Below the pieces are notes generated by a model, which was given only the letters and a program-made list of their open reading frames with translations, was not told the origin of the DNA and searched no databases. DNA of 64,000 bases, taken from Phoronis australis. Lineage: Eukaryota > Phoronida > Phoronidae. The stretch lies in contig NMRA01000284.1 of NCBI GenBank assembly GCA_002633005.1, positions 11,266 through 75,265 on the forward strand. Direction: 5' to 3'. The position numbers and the translations under genes were made by a program. Position 1 is the first letter of the stretch, and each line of letters begins with the position of its first letter. Below, in pieces: positions 34,205 to 46,329 of this stretch.

Positions 34205-35611
34205 GGTTACCTTAAACCTTTTTAGTGACCTCCATTCTAACTCGTATGTCAAAAGGAAAGGTTTTGTCAACTAGAAAAAAGATTAGGGAATATAAAATAT
34301 GTTTTATATTTATGTGTCATAATTATTATTATTACGTAAACACCTTTTTAAGTTAAAATTCCATGTTTAAGAAAGGTTCATTCATAGCAAAATAACCCTT
34401 CTGTCCACTTTAATGAAACATTTTTTACAAGAAAACTTCACCAGTTACCTCAAAAATGCTGTTAGGAATTTTCGATTAGTCTTTTCTTTTGATTTTTATG
34501 ACAAATCAACTCACAAAACGTATTGTATTTTTGTAAAAAATATAAGTCGTATTCGTCTTTGTAATATTACGCAAAAACTAGGTGTTTATATCGAAAACCC
34601 TAACAGTGTTTTTGAGATTGACGAATAAATATCAAGTATGGAAGTTTCAGGTAAATCCACCAAGCCGTTTTCAAGAACTTGTGTTCCTAAGTTTAAATTA
34701 AATCGATTTTTTAAAACCGAGAAAAAACGATTATGTAGTGAGACGTGAAAATCTCAAGGATTTCGGTTAATTATTCTGTGAAAACTTGATTTTGGTCAAT
34801 ATAACCTATACGCCTCTTAGCCACGTTCATTATTTCAACATTCACTTGGATTGTCTTGTGAATTTGCAGGGCGTAATTAACTTAATTATCACAGAAACTT
34901 TAATTTAAACCAAGTCAATCTCCAATGCGTAGTTCCCAACTAGGTTACGGGCGGAGCCAGCATATTAAGTGGGTCCACCTTAAAGTAGGTCAACAGTCCA
35001 TTTTAGACACACCACGCGCTGGGAGACTGATATGAAAACTAAGTACGAAGTGGATACAGAAATTGGGTTGGTGGTTAAAACACGTCGTGAGCATGATATC
35101 GAAACAGCAAAATGTCAAATTACCTGATTCAATGAATTTGGGTGAGGATTTATCTCTTTTCACAATTTGCTGTGTTCGTGAACACTCAAAGAGGCGTGAG
35201 GCGACACGTAGCATTCGTTCTCAACGGTCGTATGCATGCAAACACCCAACTCTCTCAGGAGTTATGTTCTGTCTTTGTTTTCCCCGGCATCTTTCTATCA
35301 TATGTATACCTCTTCTACGCAATATTATGGCGACTCGGTGAATGAGTGGACTGAGGGTATTTAAGAAGCTGCTCTGTGTCTGGCGGGAGATTCGATTTGA
35401 GTGACAGCCCCGTAACCTTTGACCTCGGATAAGTAAACACATTTCCACGGGGTTGCGTGGTTCCAAGGTACGTCTGCCACATCTTTTTTTCTCGTTACAC
35501 GGTATATATATTGTATTTGAAGTTCCCCGAGAATGAAGAAAAGGTATTTTGCTAGACATGTGTGAAATATTGTAAAATGGTCAATTTTTGTGACTAAGGT
35601 TTGAGATATCC
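34205..35611 (-). mobile_element. TTAA-flanked element R2, copy B (1.4 kb)
   Basis: It is flanked by TTAA on both sides (34201-34204 and 35612-35615). The ends are inverted relatives: GGTTACCTTAAACCTT at the left and, on the other strand, GGATATCTCAAACCTT at the right. The whole length is alignable in reverse complement to 46330-47719, including TTCATTCTCGGG, GTCACTCAAATCGAATCTC and TTTTCACAGAATAATTAA. A TTAA target is typical of piggyBac-type transposons. No transposase frame remains, so it is non-autonomous or decayed. Confidence 0.8.
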
Positions 35612-35712
35612 TTAAGAAATGGCATTCGCAACTTACGAAAGAAGTATCTCATCGCCGTGTCCGGCAAACTCAAACTAGCAAAATGACACCAAAATTTACT
35701 TGAGACTCCACT

Positions 35713-37388
35713 GTGCAGGCCGAAATTGACAAAGTGGCCCAAATTGACACATCTTTCTGAGTTATGTCAATTCGGGTCAGCATTACCGGCCCAAGTTGAC
35801 ACAATAATGTTTACATCCGTACGATATGTAGTGTTCAACTAGCTATTTTATAATGATGGGATGTTTCACGGCATAAAGCAAGATTAGGTGATGATTAGCC
35901 CTTTGACAGGTCGGAGAATTGCCTATTGCGCCAACGAATTAAATGTGGTGAGTGGTTGTTTATTTTAGTAGGCGTGACCCTACTTCAAGTAACACCAACA
36001 TTGGTGCTTGTTGTTATTTGATTTATTGGTCCATGGTAAAATGATTTTTGTCAGTTTTCTGATGTAATGTCTGTAGCTTTATACTGTAACATGTTAATTA
36101 ATATAAATGCTATCTTTTTCGATCAACGGTTCTGCTCAATAGATACCGGAGCAAAATCAGGTTTTGATAATCTCTGCAACAGCCCAAATCGACACAATAT
36201 CGGAATTGAGTTGATTTGGGTCAGCATTGTCGACCCAAACACACAAATTTTTCGGAAATTTATATCAACTTGTACTTTACATTCTCTCTCAGTGCTACGA
36301 AAGGTAGCACTTTGGAAGGTTATTTAACGTGGCTTATCATTGGGTAAAGGGGCATAGAACAGTTCTCACTGGGTTTTGCCCTGCAAAACACACGTCACTG
36401 AATTTGTCACTTTTTCTTCACTCTGACGAAATCTGGATGCAAAGAATGACATGTTTTCTGTTATTTCACTTAAAAATCCCTACAGATGAGCACAGAAACT
36501 TTATTGTCTCACGTATTTTTGGCCCTTACACTCCTACTGAAAAGCAAGGTAGGCTAAGAAAAAAGGGGCAATAAAGCACAAAATCAGGCTCTTTTCACTC
36601 CAAAAAAACACCACTTCCCTGCCGATGCACGACTAAAGGCAACATTAGATTCTGAAAATGTGGTCTAAAAGTACTGTCAACTAACTAGTATTTTTAGCAA
36701 TTCTGGCTTGTTTGAGGGCTACCTGAAATCGCAGTCAATTTCTTAGTCGCTACCCAGCTAATGCACAATTAAAACCGGGAGCCGCGATCTTGGAGAAGAG
36801 AGCAGCTACAGCCAAACAAGTGGCTTTTTTCATCTTCAGCATGTTCACAACCACAAACAAACCACATTCACTGAGCCTACATGCAATGTTTACCTAAAAA
36901 ATACCCCCAAGCTTGGCCTATCCCCGAATATTTTGGGAGTGAAAATTGGCCGTGGCAGCATCTTAACTGTTTATTGCCACATAAGGTAATGAAACCGACA
37001 TCATAACATTCAGTCATTCCCATGGGTTGAAAGTTGGGAAACTCCTTTCAGTTTTCAGTTATCAAGTATGGCGACCACTTTTGACTTCCCTAGTCCGTTG
37101 CATTTTATTAAAACGGACAGTGATCAAAGTAAACAAGAGCAGGGAAACCAACCACAGTGCATAAAGGGGCGTGCAAGTGGTGGCGATGTGATCGGTAAAT
37201 TTCCGACCAAGGCATGCGCATTGATGCCCACACACGGAATTCCGTGTGTCAATCATCGTGTTTCCACAGGGCCAGTTTTCAGTATAGGTTGCGTTGTGTC
37301 AGAGGGTGCTTGTACTTACAATGCTAGCCTAAATTAACATCATAGGAATTGTGTGAATTTGGGCCGTTGTGTCAATTTGGATCTGCAC
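35713..37388. mobile_element. DNA transposon, about 1.68 kb, with inverted ends
   Basis: The left end reads GTGCAGGCCGAAATTGAC, then AAAGTGGCCC. The right end on the other strand reads GTGCAGATCCAAATTGACAC, then AACGGCCC. The flanks are ACTCCACT (35705-35712) and ACGCCACT (37389-37396), a 7-of-8 match suggesting an 8-bp target duplication. The motif CCCAAATTGACACA recurs in variants at about 35738, 35790, 36184 and 36233. Open frames (36067-36327, 36329-36574, 37068-37337) have no recognised domain, so it appears non-autonomous. Confidence 0.78.
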
Positions 37389-37396
37389 ACGCCACT

Positions 37397-40300
37397 CAAA
37401 ATTGATCAATTGCATAACGTTTAATGGTTTAAAAGTTTTCTGGAAGCAGGCTACGCGAATGGTGAGTTGTCGAGTCCAGTTTCGAGTAAATTTTAGTAGT
37501 ATGGCACTGAATGAAATGTTTTCTTCGAAGTAAAATATTTTTGGACTAAAATTGAAACTGAACCTTGTGGTATGTGTAACATGATATAATGTATAGAATA
37601 ATAGTAATTCAGTTCAGTTGTGTTTTCCATTTGGCCTCAACATTCAGTATTATCGAGCTCATAAACGACGCGCTAATTATAATCACTGGCCTATAATTTG
37701 CTTTAAGTGATGATCCAACATATTGTTTTTATTTTCTGGTTCATTCGGGTACATGGTTCCCTCCAGGGTCCAAATTGCCTAAAAGCGTGTTCAAACAAAT
37801 GCACCTCACCCCCGTACGTCACGATTCCACGCAATGTCATCCCAATCAAAGTGGTTCTTTTTCCCAATAGGGTTCAAGGAAAGATTTGTGTCTAATCAAT
37901 AAATGTTCTCACGCGTTTCCCACACAAGAGACTTGTAAATTTAGTTCATTCCCCGATAGAATTGTGATACGCCTAATCACAGAATTCTATCCTAGAGTTC
38001 TATGGTGATCATTTATGTGGTTTCTCGATGCTCGATGCTACATGTACATTCAAAATATGGGCACAATACTGGCGTGTTGTTCCGGCCTAATTATGATGTC
38101 CCAATCTGGCCTGGGTATGAAATGATTATTCCAGAACGCTATTAACGTAATAATGAACTCGTGAAATGATCATCTGGCCGAAGCATAGAATTTGAGCAAG
38201 TGATATTCAGTGTAACTCGGCATTTTGGGGATAAATCTTCCTGTTCACGGTGATTATGTAAAAATACTTTTCGCACACCTTCATATGAGAGCGTTCGGCA
38301 TATTACATCATCCAACATTTACCAATCCGCCTCCCTTTCTGTCACCACCCGTCATCATGATATAATCCCTTTGTACAGGCTCTAATTAGTGTCTCTCTTC
38401 AGCCAACCCTCCCCCTTTAAAGCAGTGATGGAGTGGGTCTGTCTTGCTCATATTTGTAAGGTAAGTCTAGTGAAATACGTTGATGATCAATTCTTGAAAC
38501 AGCGGGCGGGTCCCAATTTTAGAATTGGTCAATTCCACTATAACTGAGGTGAACCATTTTCCCATATATACAGTGATGGAGATATTTTAGTAAACCACAT
38601 GGTGTTGTCAGCGTTATCCTAATCCCCCCTTCCCATAACCCCCTCTCCAGTTTCATAAATCGTCATCTTTCCAAACCCCTCCCCCTCGAGTGATGGCGAG
38701 TGATAAACGCTGTAGAAAGAGTCGCGGTTCTGGTGCACATATAGCAATTCATGTCAAACTCCTGTATACATTGCCAGATTCAGGTTTTCTGGTGCCTTAG
38801 CCTTTAACAAAATTTGAGAATCCAGGTTATCTATTGTCGCCACAATTTCCACCCTCAATGGACACAATTTTTCATCCTCCACACCACCGGTCGCAGCCAC
38901 AATTTTCCAACCACGCCAAAACTGTCCAGTAATCGGGTCACCAGGAATTTTGTTACGATATCGTGCCATCCGGTCGCCACGAATTTTTCTCAAGTGTCAA
39001 AGGAGAGAAATGTGGCTAAGAAGTGGAGCCTATATTTTCTGAGTGGTCCTAAGCTGGCTCACTTTAAAGGATACCAAACCCGGTTTTGGCCTTTTTAACA
39101 GATATTAAAAGTGACCTTCTCATCTAGTCTTCTGAAACGAAATGATGCTTTGTAACCGTCGACAACTCTCAAATATTTCTAGGAAAATTTGAAAATTCCT
39201 GAACGAGTAGGCGTGACCTACGGTTTTAGCCAGTTTCACAGCAACTATAGGGAAAGACCACCGACCGAGTACTATAATGTCCTATCTGTGACAAAGAAAG
39301 TATGAGTTTTAGTTGAATCCTGATTTTATCACTCAAGTTAAACGCCAATGGCCTATTATTTGGTAGAGGAACGTGGATTGGTTGAAATCACGAAAACAGG
39401 GTTTAGGTTCCTTTTAACTTAATGGGTAATTTGCTACTGCTTCTATATAAGCGAAGCAATGTTCTGCATGCTTTGTTTTAGTTATGATACACATACAAAT
39501 GTATTGACACGGTTTATATCTCTGGTACATCAAGGAAAAGTTTCATAACCATGGAGATTCATCCTATTTGTGACATTTCGCGTCGTAATCTACGTTGTTA
39601 TTTTCCAGTTACACATTTCAAATACCCTTGTTTATTGGTGACATAAATTCTCAGAATTGTTTCTGTTTTCACACGCACGCGATGATACATGTTTTACGAG
39701 CCGGTTATCTGTTCATTCATTAATTTCCAGTTTCTATTCCTATTGGTGCAATGACAACAGCAGCAGTGGTTAATTATCAAATTATTATGGTAATGTATGT
39801 TAACTCATGGAGTTACCTGCACCAAAAGTAGTTTTATCGCATAATTGCTAGAATTCATCATGAGAAATGACAACAAACGCATTAAGCTTCTACTCATCTG
39901 TTTTGTGGTCGTTTTTCCTTGTAGAGCATCGCCTCGCGAGTCTCACAGCCAGTTGAGAGCATTTAGTGTATTATGCATTTATAGGCGACCTTTTTAGACA
40001 AATGAAACTTCAACACTCTAGTTTGCGCCTACCTTATCGCGTAAAGGCGTTAACCGTGTGCCTAATATAGAACTTAGGCTAGGAATATCATTTCAATGGA
40101 ATCCCTGAAAACTCAAAACACAAAAAATATTCACGGTAGATTCTCAATAAATATTGCCACGCGAGTACCACGTCGATTCGCATAACCTAGCAACCTGCAC
40201 GCGAGCACAGCCCGTTTCAAACTTTTGTCCTACTGTAAAACTATACGGGCCCACAGGTACAAAAAAACTAGGGGGTGTGAAGGGCCGGTCAGTTGATTAG

Positions 40301-43300
40301 GAGTGCCTGTATGTATCAATTTGTGAACAGGTCAGTGATCTTTAGGATGCCTGCATGTATCAATCAGGCAAAGACTCGTCACAAATTTTGAAATTGGGTG
40401 GACCAAAAAAATGAAAATGAAACTTATTTGCATCAACTGTCTATACATAAAAACAAAAAGTCATGCAGTCGTCACAACTTTATCGCTACTCTTGCTCAGA
40501 AACTTTGCCTTGTTCCAGGTTTATAAAAGGCCTACACATATTTAATGTACATCTGAACAAATGCAAATGCAACACTGTCTGCATTGATGCATCCTAATTC
40601 ATTGTTATATTACTTGTGTTCTGCTTTCTTAACATGACCACGTGATTTAGAGTACAAGCACATGTACCTCAACTCGGAATCCTTGTCAAAATCCTAAGCA
40701 ACATCCAATAGAATAAAGTATGATACATGTATGTTTAGATACCAACAGCTTTTAATATTTCAACTTTCATTTCGTTGAATCCATTGTTTTCTTCCACAAT
40801 CCACATTCTCGTGAAGGCAGTTGACGCTGTTTTACGTGAAATAAATAGTGCCAAAAGGAGGCCTATAAGCCGTTCGAGTTTCACTACTACAATTTTCAAA
40901 ACGCCAAAAAAATGCAGCGTTCTTGATAGGTATTGTATACGAACACTGTATGATTTGATTTCTGTCAGTTTCAAGTACTCTCACTAAGCGAAAACCGGGT
41001 TACATTCCTCATACAGATAACAAATACTGCTTTAACTATAATATCTTTGGAGATACTATGACTGAGGACATTTCTGCGCCAAATAACCGCGGGGATTTAC
41101 AAGAGAAAAGCTTCCAAATGTTAAATTCAGGCTAAAATGATTCTGTATCCAAACTAAGGTTAACGTGCAAGCGATCTGCGTATTTAATGTTGATTTACTG
41201 GCTAATAATCAATTTTAGTTATTTTACTGTGAAAATTACGGTTAACGCATCGTCTGCCGTCCAGCGGACATTAGGCTACAGTGGTTATGTTTAGTGGGTG
41301 GCCACGGAGTGCACAGGCACAGAAATCTTTACATAAACTGATACATCAAGGTATCCTATTCCAATGCTTTTCCGTATTCTGACAAACCTGGGTTGGAAAG
41401 ATTCATGTGGGAAATGTATTTCGAGGCAGTTGTCTAAAGTTTGCGTTATCACCGATCAAAATTTACCTTTATTTTTAATGAAAGGGGTTAAATTTTATAG
41501 AAGCTCCTAGTTTTTTTAAACTAAAACAACTCGCTTATTAGTAATTCCGCCTGGGTGCTCATATAAGCTGTATGTCAAAAATGCGTGACATGTCATGTGC
41601 CCACGTTTGCCTAATGCAGTAGATTCACTTTTTATGTGATTATCAGTCAAAAAGCGTTTGGTAGACTGAGATCGTTAAGTGATGACGACAGCTAAGCGTA
41701 AAATACAACTTTCAACGATTAACCCATTTTCGTGATGCATTGACGTAGATAATTCGTTATAAGTGAATGACAGTGACTTGTGTCTCTCATGAGTGAGTAT
41801 GAAGTACTTATACTTAAGTTTTCATTTACAACAATGTTCTTGATACCTATAATAAACAGTTTGGTTAACCTTGATACACTTGCAGATAGCAAAAAGCATT
41901 GGATATTTTTGCTTATGACCGGATTCCTAAATACTTTGTACGGACCTCTAGTTCCGGTCAATTCAGGGCAACCGTCTCTTACAGGGGTCTCAAATTTTGA
42001 GAACTAGTTTGACATCGGTCATTGTGTGGAGAAAAGTAGTTCCCAAATGCCTGACCATTGTACGTAACTATTACCCGATCTGTAAACACGACACGAGAGA
42101 TTACCTCATGTGTCCGAACTCCAAAACATGATTGTTAACCGATCCCTGAGACTGAAAGTGAATACATCCCATTCGGAACGCCTCGGGTATTTTCGAATTT
42201 CTCGGATCATTCAGAACACCGGGCTATTTTCGTAACTTAAAATTATCCATCGGAATATCCGGAACGTAACCGCTTTTTTCCTCAGAAGTGAACATTATTT
42301 GTGCGTGTGCGTATTTCAGCCACACAACAAGTCATGTGACTTGACCAAGGATATTGGGCATGCGTAGTGGTGTTATCACCAGAATTTTTTTAGTCGAGTT
42401 CCGCAAACGCAAGAATCTCTCGAAAGAAGGTAATATGATCACGTATTTTGCTTGTAATGCTTGGAAGTATCTCCTGAAGACCTGCCTGATTTTGCGTCTA
42501 CTGAACGCATAGCTCTAAAACTAGGGGTCGAAATCACTGTCATGGCGGATCACCCAAAGAAAATGCAAAATATGAGACGTACAAATCATAATTACGGAAT
42601 GCTGTGCATGTCTTTAAACACTTTTAAAATGGTTTCCTTTTATCGACAATTCGGCAAAACTTACATCATGCATCGTCAAAAAGTTTTGAAACCTTGCTTA
42701 TCACAAATTCTCAAGAGTTGAAGAAGGTGACCTTCCGCTTATTTATGTCCAATATATGTTGATTCTTTCCCACAGGCTATCTTTCTCTTGTTTCGGCGCC
42801 AATGGTACCTCTCAGCAACAGCAAGCTAGTCGACGTGCGCACAATCTGCCGGCCAAAAACTTCTTCTTTTCCGTAGCCAAACAGGAAGAGACCGTAGAAC
42901 TTCCTAGAGTAGACTGGTTACCCAAACTCATCAAAACGTCAGCAAACTCCGAGTTTGTGTGTGTTTGCGAACAAACGTTTAGTAGAGTTTGCCAGCGTTG
43001 ACGCTTGCTTGCAGTGGACATTGCGGTTCTACACAGGCGAGCCTAAGTGGCAGGGCGGTGAATTTGAATTTCTGAGCCGAAGACTCCCATGACTGGCTTT
43101 CTTGCTCAATAGAATGTAACTGCCTTGCGTTTGCAGTGGGCCAATCCACGTCCTGTTCTCCATATCAAGACTGTAGCACCTGACTGAGAAGTGTGGACTA
43201 GTAAAACCCTCTAATGCCGGGTGTCTGAGTTAAAACTCATTTTAACTGCTCGAACATTTTGAGCCCAGTGAGTTGAATTTCGCATATTTGTTTGCAGAAG

Positions 43301-44398
43301 GTCGTTATTCAGGCCCAAAAGCGACTGGATACCGAAGGCCCTGGTGGAGGACGGTGTTTTCGCCCCTTTGATTGAATTACTTTTTCATCAAAAAGTTTTT
43401 TTAGCCATTTGCTTTGCCAAAGAGCTATTGTGGAATGGCTGCTTTGCCAGTCCGATTAATTTATTGTCTGAACTGGGATTCAAACCTTTGGATTTAGCGT
43501 AGCATTGGTCTTACAGTTTGGTCTTCAACGCTCTTCGGTCGTCATCCGTATGCAACGAGTCATGTCCTCACTGGAGCGAAGATAACCGCGGGCTGTGCAC
43601 ATGCCGGTTGCAGCCCCCACCGTCCCCCTCACCCCAACGATCTGCCGAATTCTAACTGGTGATTACTGAGTATTACTAGGTTAAACCCGTGGGGACTAAG
43701 AGTACCTAGGTTTGTGCTTTAGAACACTTTTGGGAGTCTCTATTATGACATTTGTATACGCTTTAATAATTTCAAGTCAACATCTGCTTTAATGTTTGGT
43801 GAAATTACACGAGCACGGACTGTCAGAGTGTACGAGCAAATAGAGCGATTAAATTTTATTTCCATGCGTGAGTGAGTGTATAAATGTATTCTAAGCCATT
43901 CCATCAATTCCAACATACAAAATGGCACCGTCGAGACTAGTCCGTCCGGAGCCTCGTGCCGACAATAACAAATTCCAACTCTTCCCAAGCCCTGAAATCA
44001 CATCTATTTTGTCTAACGAATAATTTGAAAACAATTTCTAAACGGTAAGTGGTTTAAATCATTAGTTGTTTTGTGACGTAAGGAGGATTTGTAACCGCTT
44101 AATGCATGATAAATGTTAGGCATACGACACGTTACGATAGTCGTACATGTTCGACTTTTTGAGAAATAGCCACCGCTAAACTCGTCAACCAAATCAATAT
44201 TCCTAATTAACAAACAATAATACTGACACAAAGTCACTTTGTTATTTAAAGAAAAAGGAAGCTTTATCGTAATGGTAATTGTATTACTTTTTATCAATTA
44301 ACATTCTCTTCAACATCTTGAAATCAATATTCCCTCGTATTCTTGTTGTGATCTTTAAACTGATCTGGCTTCATTTTCCTTACGACTGTCATGATTGC
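37397..44398. other. Long stretch without supported genes
   Basis: About 7 kb, AT-rich. A donor-like TTTGTAAG|GTAAGTC at about 38461 follows a short ATG frame (MEWVCLAHICK) but no partner exon is visible. Frames at 40735-40987, 41719-42007, 42461-42721 and 43743-43988 show no domain. I see no repeat with definable ends. Confidence 0.4.
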
Positions 44399-44464
44399 GC
44401 AAATAGTTGAATTCAAGTGTTTGGGACGTTAAAACGTCCCAAACACTTGAATTCAACTATTTGC
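44399..44464. repeat. Perfect 66-bp palindrome (32-bp arms, 2-base loop)
   Basis: The left arm starts GCAAATAGTTGAATTC and ends GGGACGTT (44430). The loop is AA (44431-44432). The right arm is the exact reverse complement, from AACGTCCC to GAATTCAACTATTTGC (44464). The arms have no mismatch over 32 bases, which indicates recent origin, gene conversion or a copying artefact. Confidence 0.95.
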
Positions 44465-44947
44465 CACGTATACAGAGTTGATTTTCAAAGATGTGTCTAT
44501 GTGCCAATTATCCCACAGAGCTTCAAATCTATGGGTCAGTTTTGAACACCTATATGTATGGGTTATCAATTTGTGTCTTCTGTCCATGCATTCACATGTT
44601 TTCTTGTATTGTTCGCACCCATCAACTTTGCTTTCGCTTAGGTTTATCTTCTCTAGTAGTGTACCACTAGTGTTTTTGTCTCTATGATTTTCTTACCACT
44701 AGATAACAATCCACTAAGTCATTTAAAGTGTACACAACATGACTCTAGTACCTCAAAATAAATTTTATTATTATATCTCACTTGATTTCAGAGCCTTTAG
44801 TACACAGCTCATAAAGAAACACACAATAATTCTGTACAACGTCAAGTGTTGAACCCAAGTGGTTCGCCATACTGTTCGGATCAGAGACAAAGTGTATAGA
44901 GTGAAATGAAATCAAAGTATTTTAGCGTCGAGAAGGTTCGTAGAGCG

Positions 44948-45320
44948 ATGAAAAGATGTGTTTGCGGAGGCTGCAGCAACAGCAGCCAGACGGAGAACGT
45001 CTCGGTGTTCCAAAGTACACTAAAGTTGCGCAGAAGTGGCATCGCTTCGTGCGCCGAACGAGAGTGTGGGACCTCAGCGTGGACCAAGCGATTCGGTCCG
45101 GGGCCACTCTGTGTTCTGCCCATTTTGAGGACTGGTGTTTCGACTTCAGTCAGAGGAGACGTTACGATGAAGGCCTGGTTCATTAAAGGACAATACCGGT
45201 ACTTACCATTCAGAAACATCGGCTCTTTATTCAGGATCGTCCGTTGGATGACTGGGTTGGCTCACCCAGCCCGAGGCCGGTTCTCTCGAGGGAGGATCCA
45301 GTTCGTAAAGCCTCAAAGTA
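44948..45320 (+). pseudogene. THAP-domain gene fragment with frame breaks
   Basis: The ATG at 44948 opens a frame starting MKRCVCGGCSN, the first zinc-ligand pair of a THAP domain, and reads to VSVF. The domain then continues in another frame from about 45013: VPKYTKVAQKWHRFVRR, then LCSAHFEDWCF with the remaining C and H ligands, and a stop at 45184-45186. One missing base in a CC run near 45012 would account for the first shift. A further piece with LTIQKHRLFIQDR lies beyond the stop in the same frame. THAP domains are C2CH zinc fingers that bind DNA in host regulators and P-element-like transposases. It could be a pseudogene, or a live gene with a sequencing error. Confidence 0.75.
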
Positions 45321-45475
45321 GAAAAGTACGCTGCCGGAAGCACATCAAACTCGTTCTCGCTTTCGTGCAACCCCATTTTCTCATCCTGACCACCATTCCC
45401 ATACGTTTCTTCATAGTATTCGTTCAATTCTTGCTCATAATCGTCGTCGCTTTCAAATTCCGTACTCTCCGCCAT
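45266..45475 (-). CDS. Candidate first exon of an acidic protein, unrecognised
   Basis: The ATG at 45475 (ACAATGGCGG context) opens a 70-codon exon that ends at a good donor, GCTGG|GTGAGC. If unspliced, the frame stops at 45227. It starts MAESTEFESDDDYEQELNEY and is strongly acidic at first, then has EFDVLPAAYFSTLRLYELD. A second good donor on this strand (AATG|GTAAGTACC) lies at about 45203, beyond the stop. I do not recognise the family. CRE and E2F-like sites lie 40-60 bp upstream, which favours a real promoter. It runs antisense to, and just past, the THAP fragment. Confidence 0.45.
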
Positions 45476-45514
45476 TGTTCAATGCTAGTCACTGATCTCT
45501 TGTGTTCAACCCAT

Positions 45515-45534
45515 AACGTCACATGGCGGGAAAT
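45515..45534 (-). promoter_or_regulatory. CRE half-site and E2F-like site
   Basis: The plus strand reads AACGTCACATGGCGGGAAAT. On the minus strand this gives ATTTCCCGCC (E2F-type) followed by TGACGTT (CRE-type), 40-60 bp upstream of the candidate start codon at 45475. Close pairing of these sites is common in core promoters of broadly expressed animal genes. Confidence 0.45.
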
Positions 45535-46214
45535 GTGAAAATTGGCAAAATTGAAAGAAAAATCAAAATTTCAAGCTAATTACACAAAATAAGCATGGAT
45601 TTAGCTAAATTTTACGTCATACATTTAGTCTGTGGCCACCGATAATTCACAATGTGCAAAAATCCATGGTGTGTACTGTTTAAAATGTCTTGTGAACATT
45701 CTGATTATACATGTAAAACTTCAAAAGTACGTGGGTTTTGTCATTACCCAGGTTACGAGCCGTTACCTCATGGGCATGTTAGCTTAAAACCAAATTCTAC
45801 AAAGCCATTGTAATTAAAAAGAGAATATTTACGCAAAAGCTTTAAAAAGCACAATGGCTCCAGGCGTGGCGTTTATTGATTAACCCCCGCTACAAGGGCA
45901 AATGGTGTTTACAAGTCGTCCGTTCAAAAATATACTGAATTCGGCAAGACGCCAAGAGAATTAGTTGAATAACTTAGCTATATTTATCCAGGCAGTCTGT
46001 TCCTTTCACTACGAGGCCAACGAGCATTGTCTGCGATTGCTTCACAGTAAAACGAGGCATTTATAATGTATGTCCCGCATATTCGAGAAACTGGCAGTTA
46101 TTGGAGACCCATACAATGTAATTCTCGGTATTTTATTGCAAAATGGTGTCCATGAGAAGCTTTATAATCTCTGTGGTTCATAAATTTAATTTCAACTGAG
46201 TTAATCATGCGGGT

Positions 46215-46312
46215 ATCTTCCTAGTCACAAGACGTACTTCACATCGACGTTTCGATATTCGTCAATATCATCACCTGGACACGGATGCAATGAATATGTA
46301 ATAAAGCGAGAA
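46215..46312 (-). repeat. Outer inverted repeat, left arm (GAAACGTCG-type)
   Basis: The reverse complement carries CTCGCTTTATTACATATT, GTGATGATATTGACGAATATC and GAAACGTCGATGTGAAG. It is inverted relative to 48355-48455. The stretch from GATGATATT to GAAACGTC resembles the motif common near the ends of some retroelements. Confidence 0.65.
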
Positions 46313-46329
46313 AACCAATTAATTGCTGA

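Noticed and set aside
43440-43545. Minus-strand GGTTTGAATCCCAG, similar to a tRNA B box
   Set aside because: There is no matching acceptor stem or anticodon arm at the right distance.
44906-45538. 210-residue plus-strand frame taken as one gene
   Set aside because: Only the first part is THAP-like. The rest is out of frame with the THAP sequence and antisense to the acidic exon, so the frame as a whole is not a real protein.
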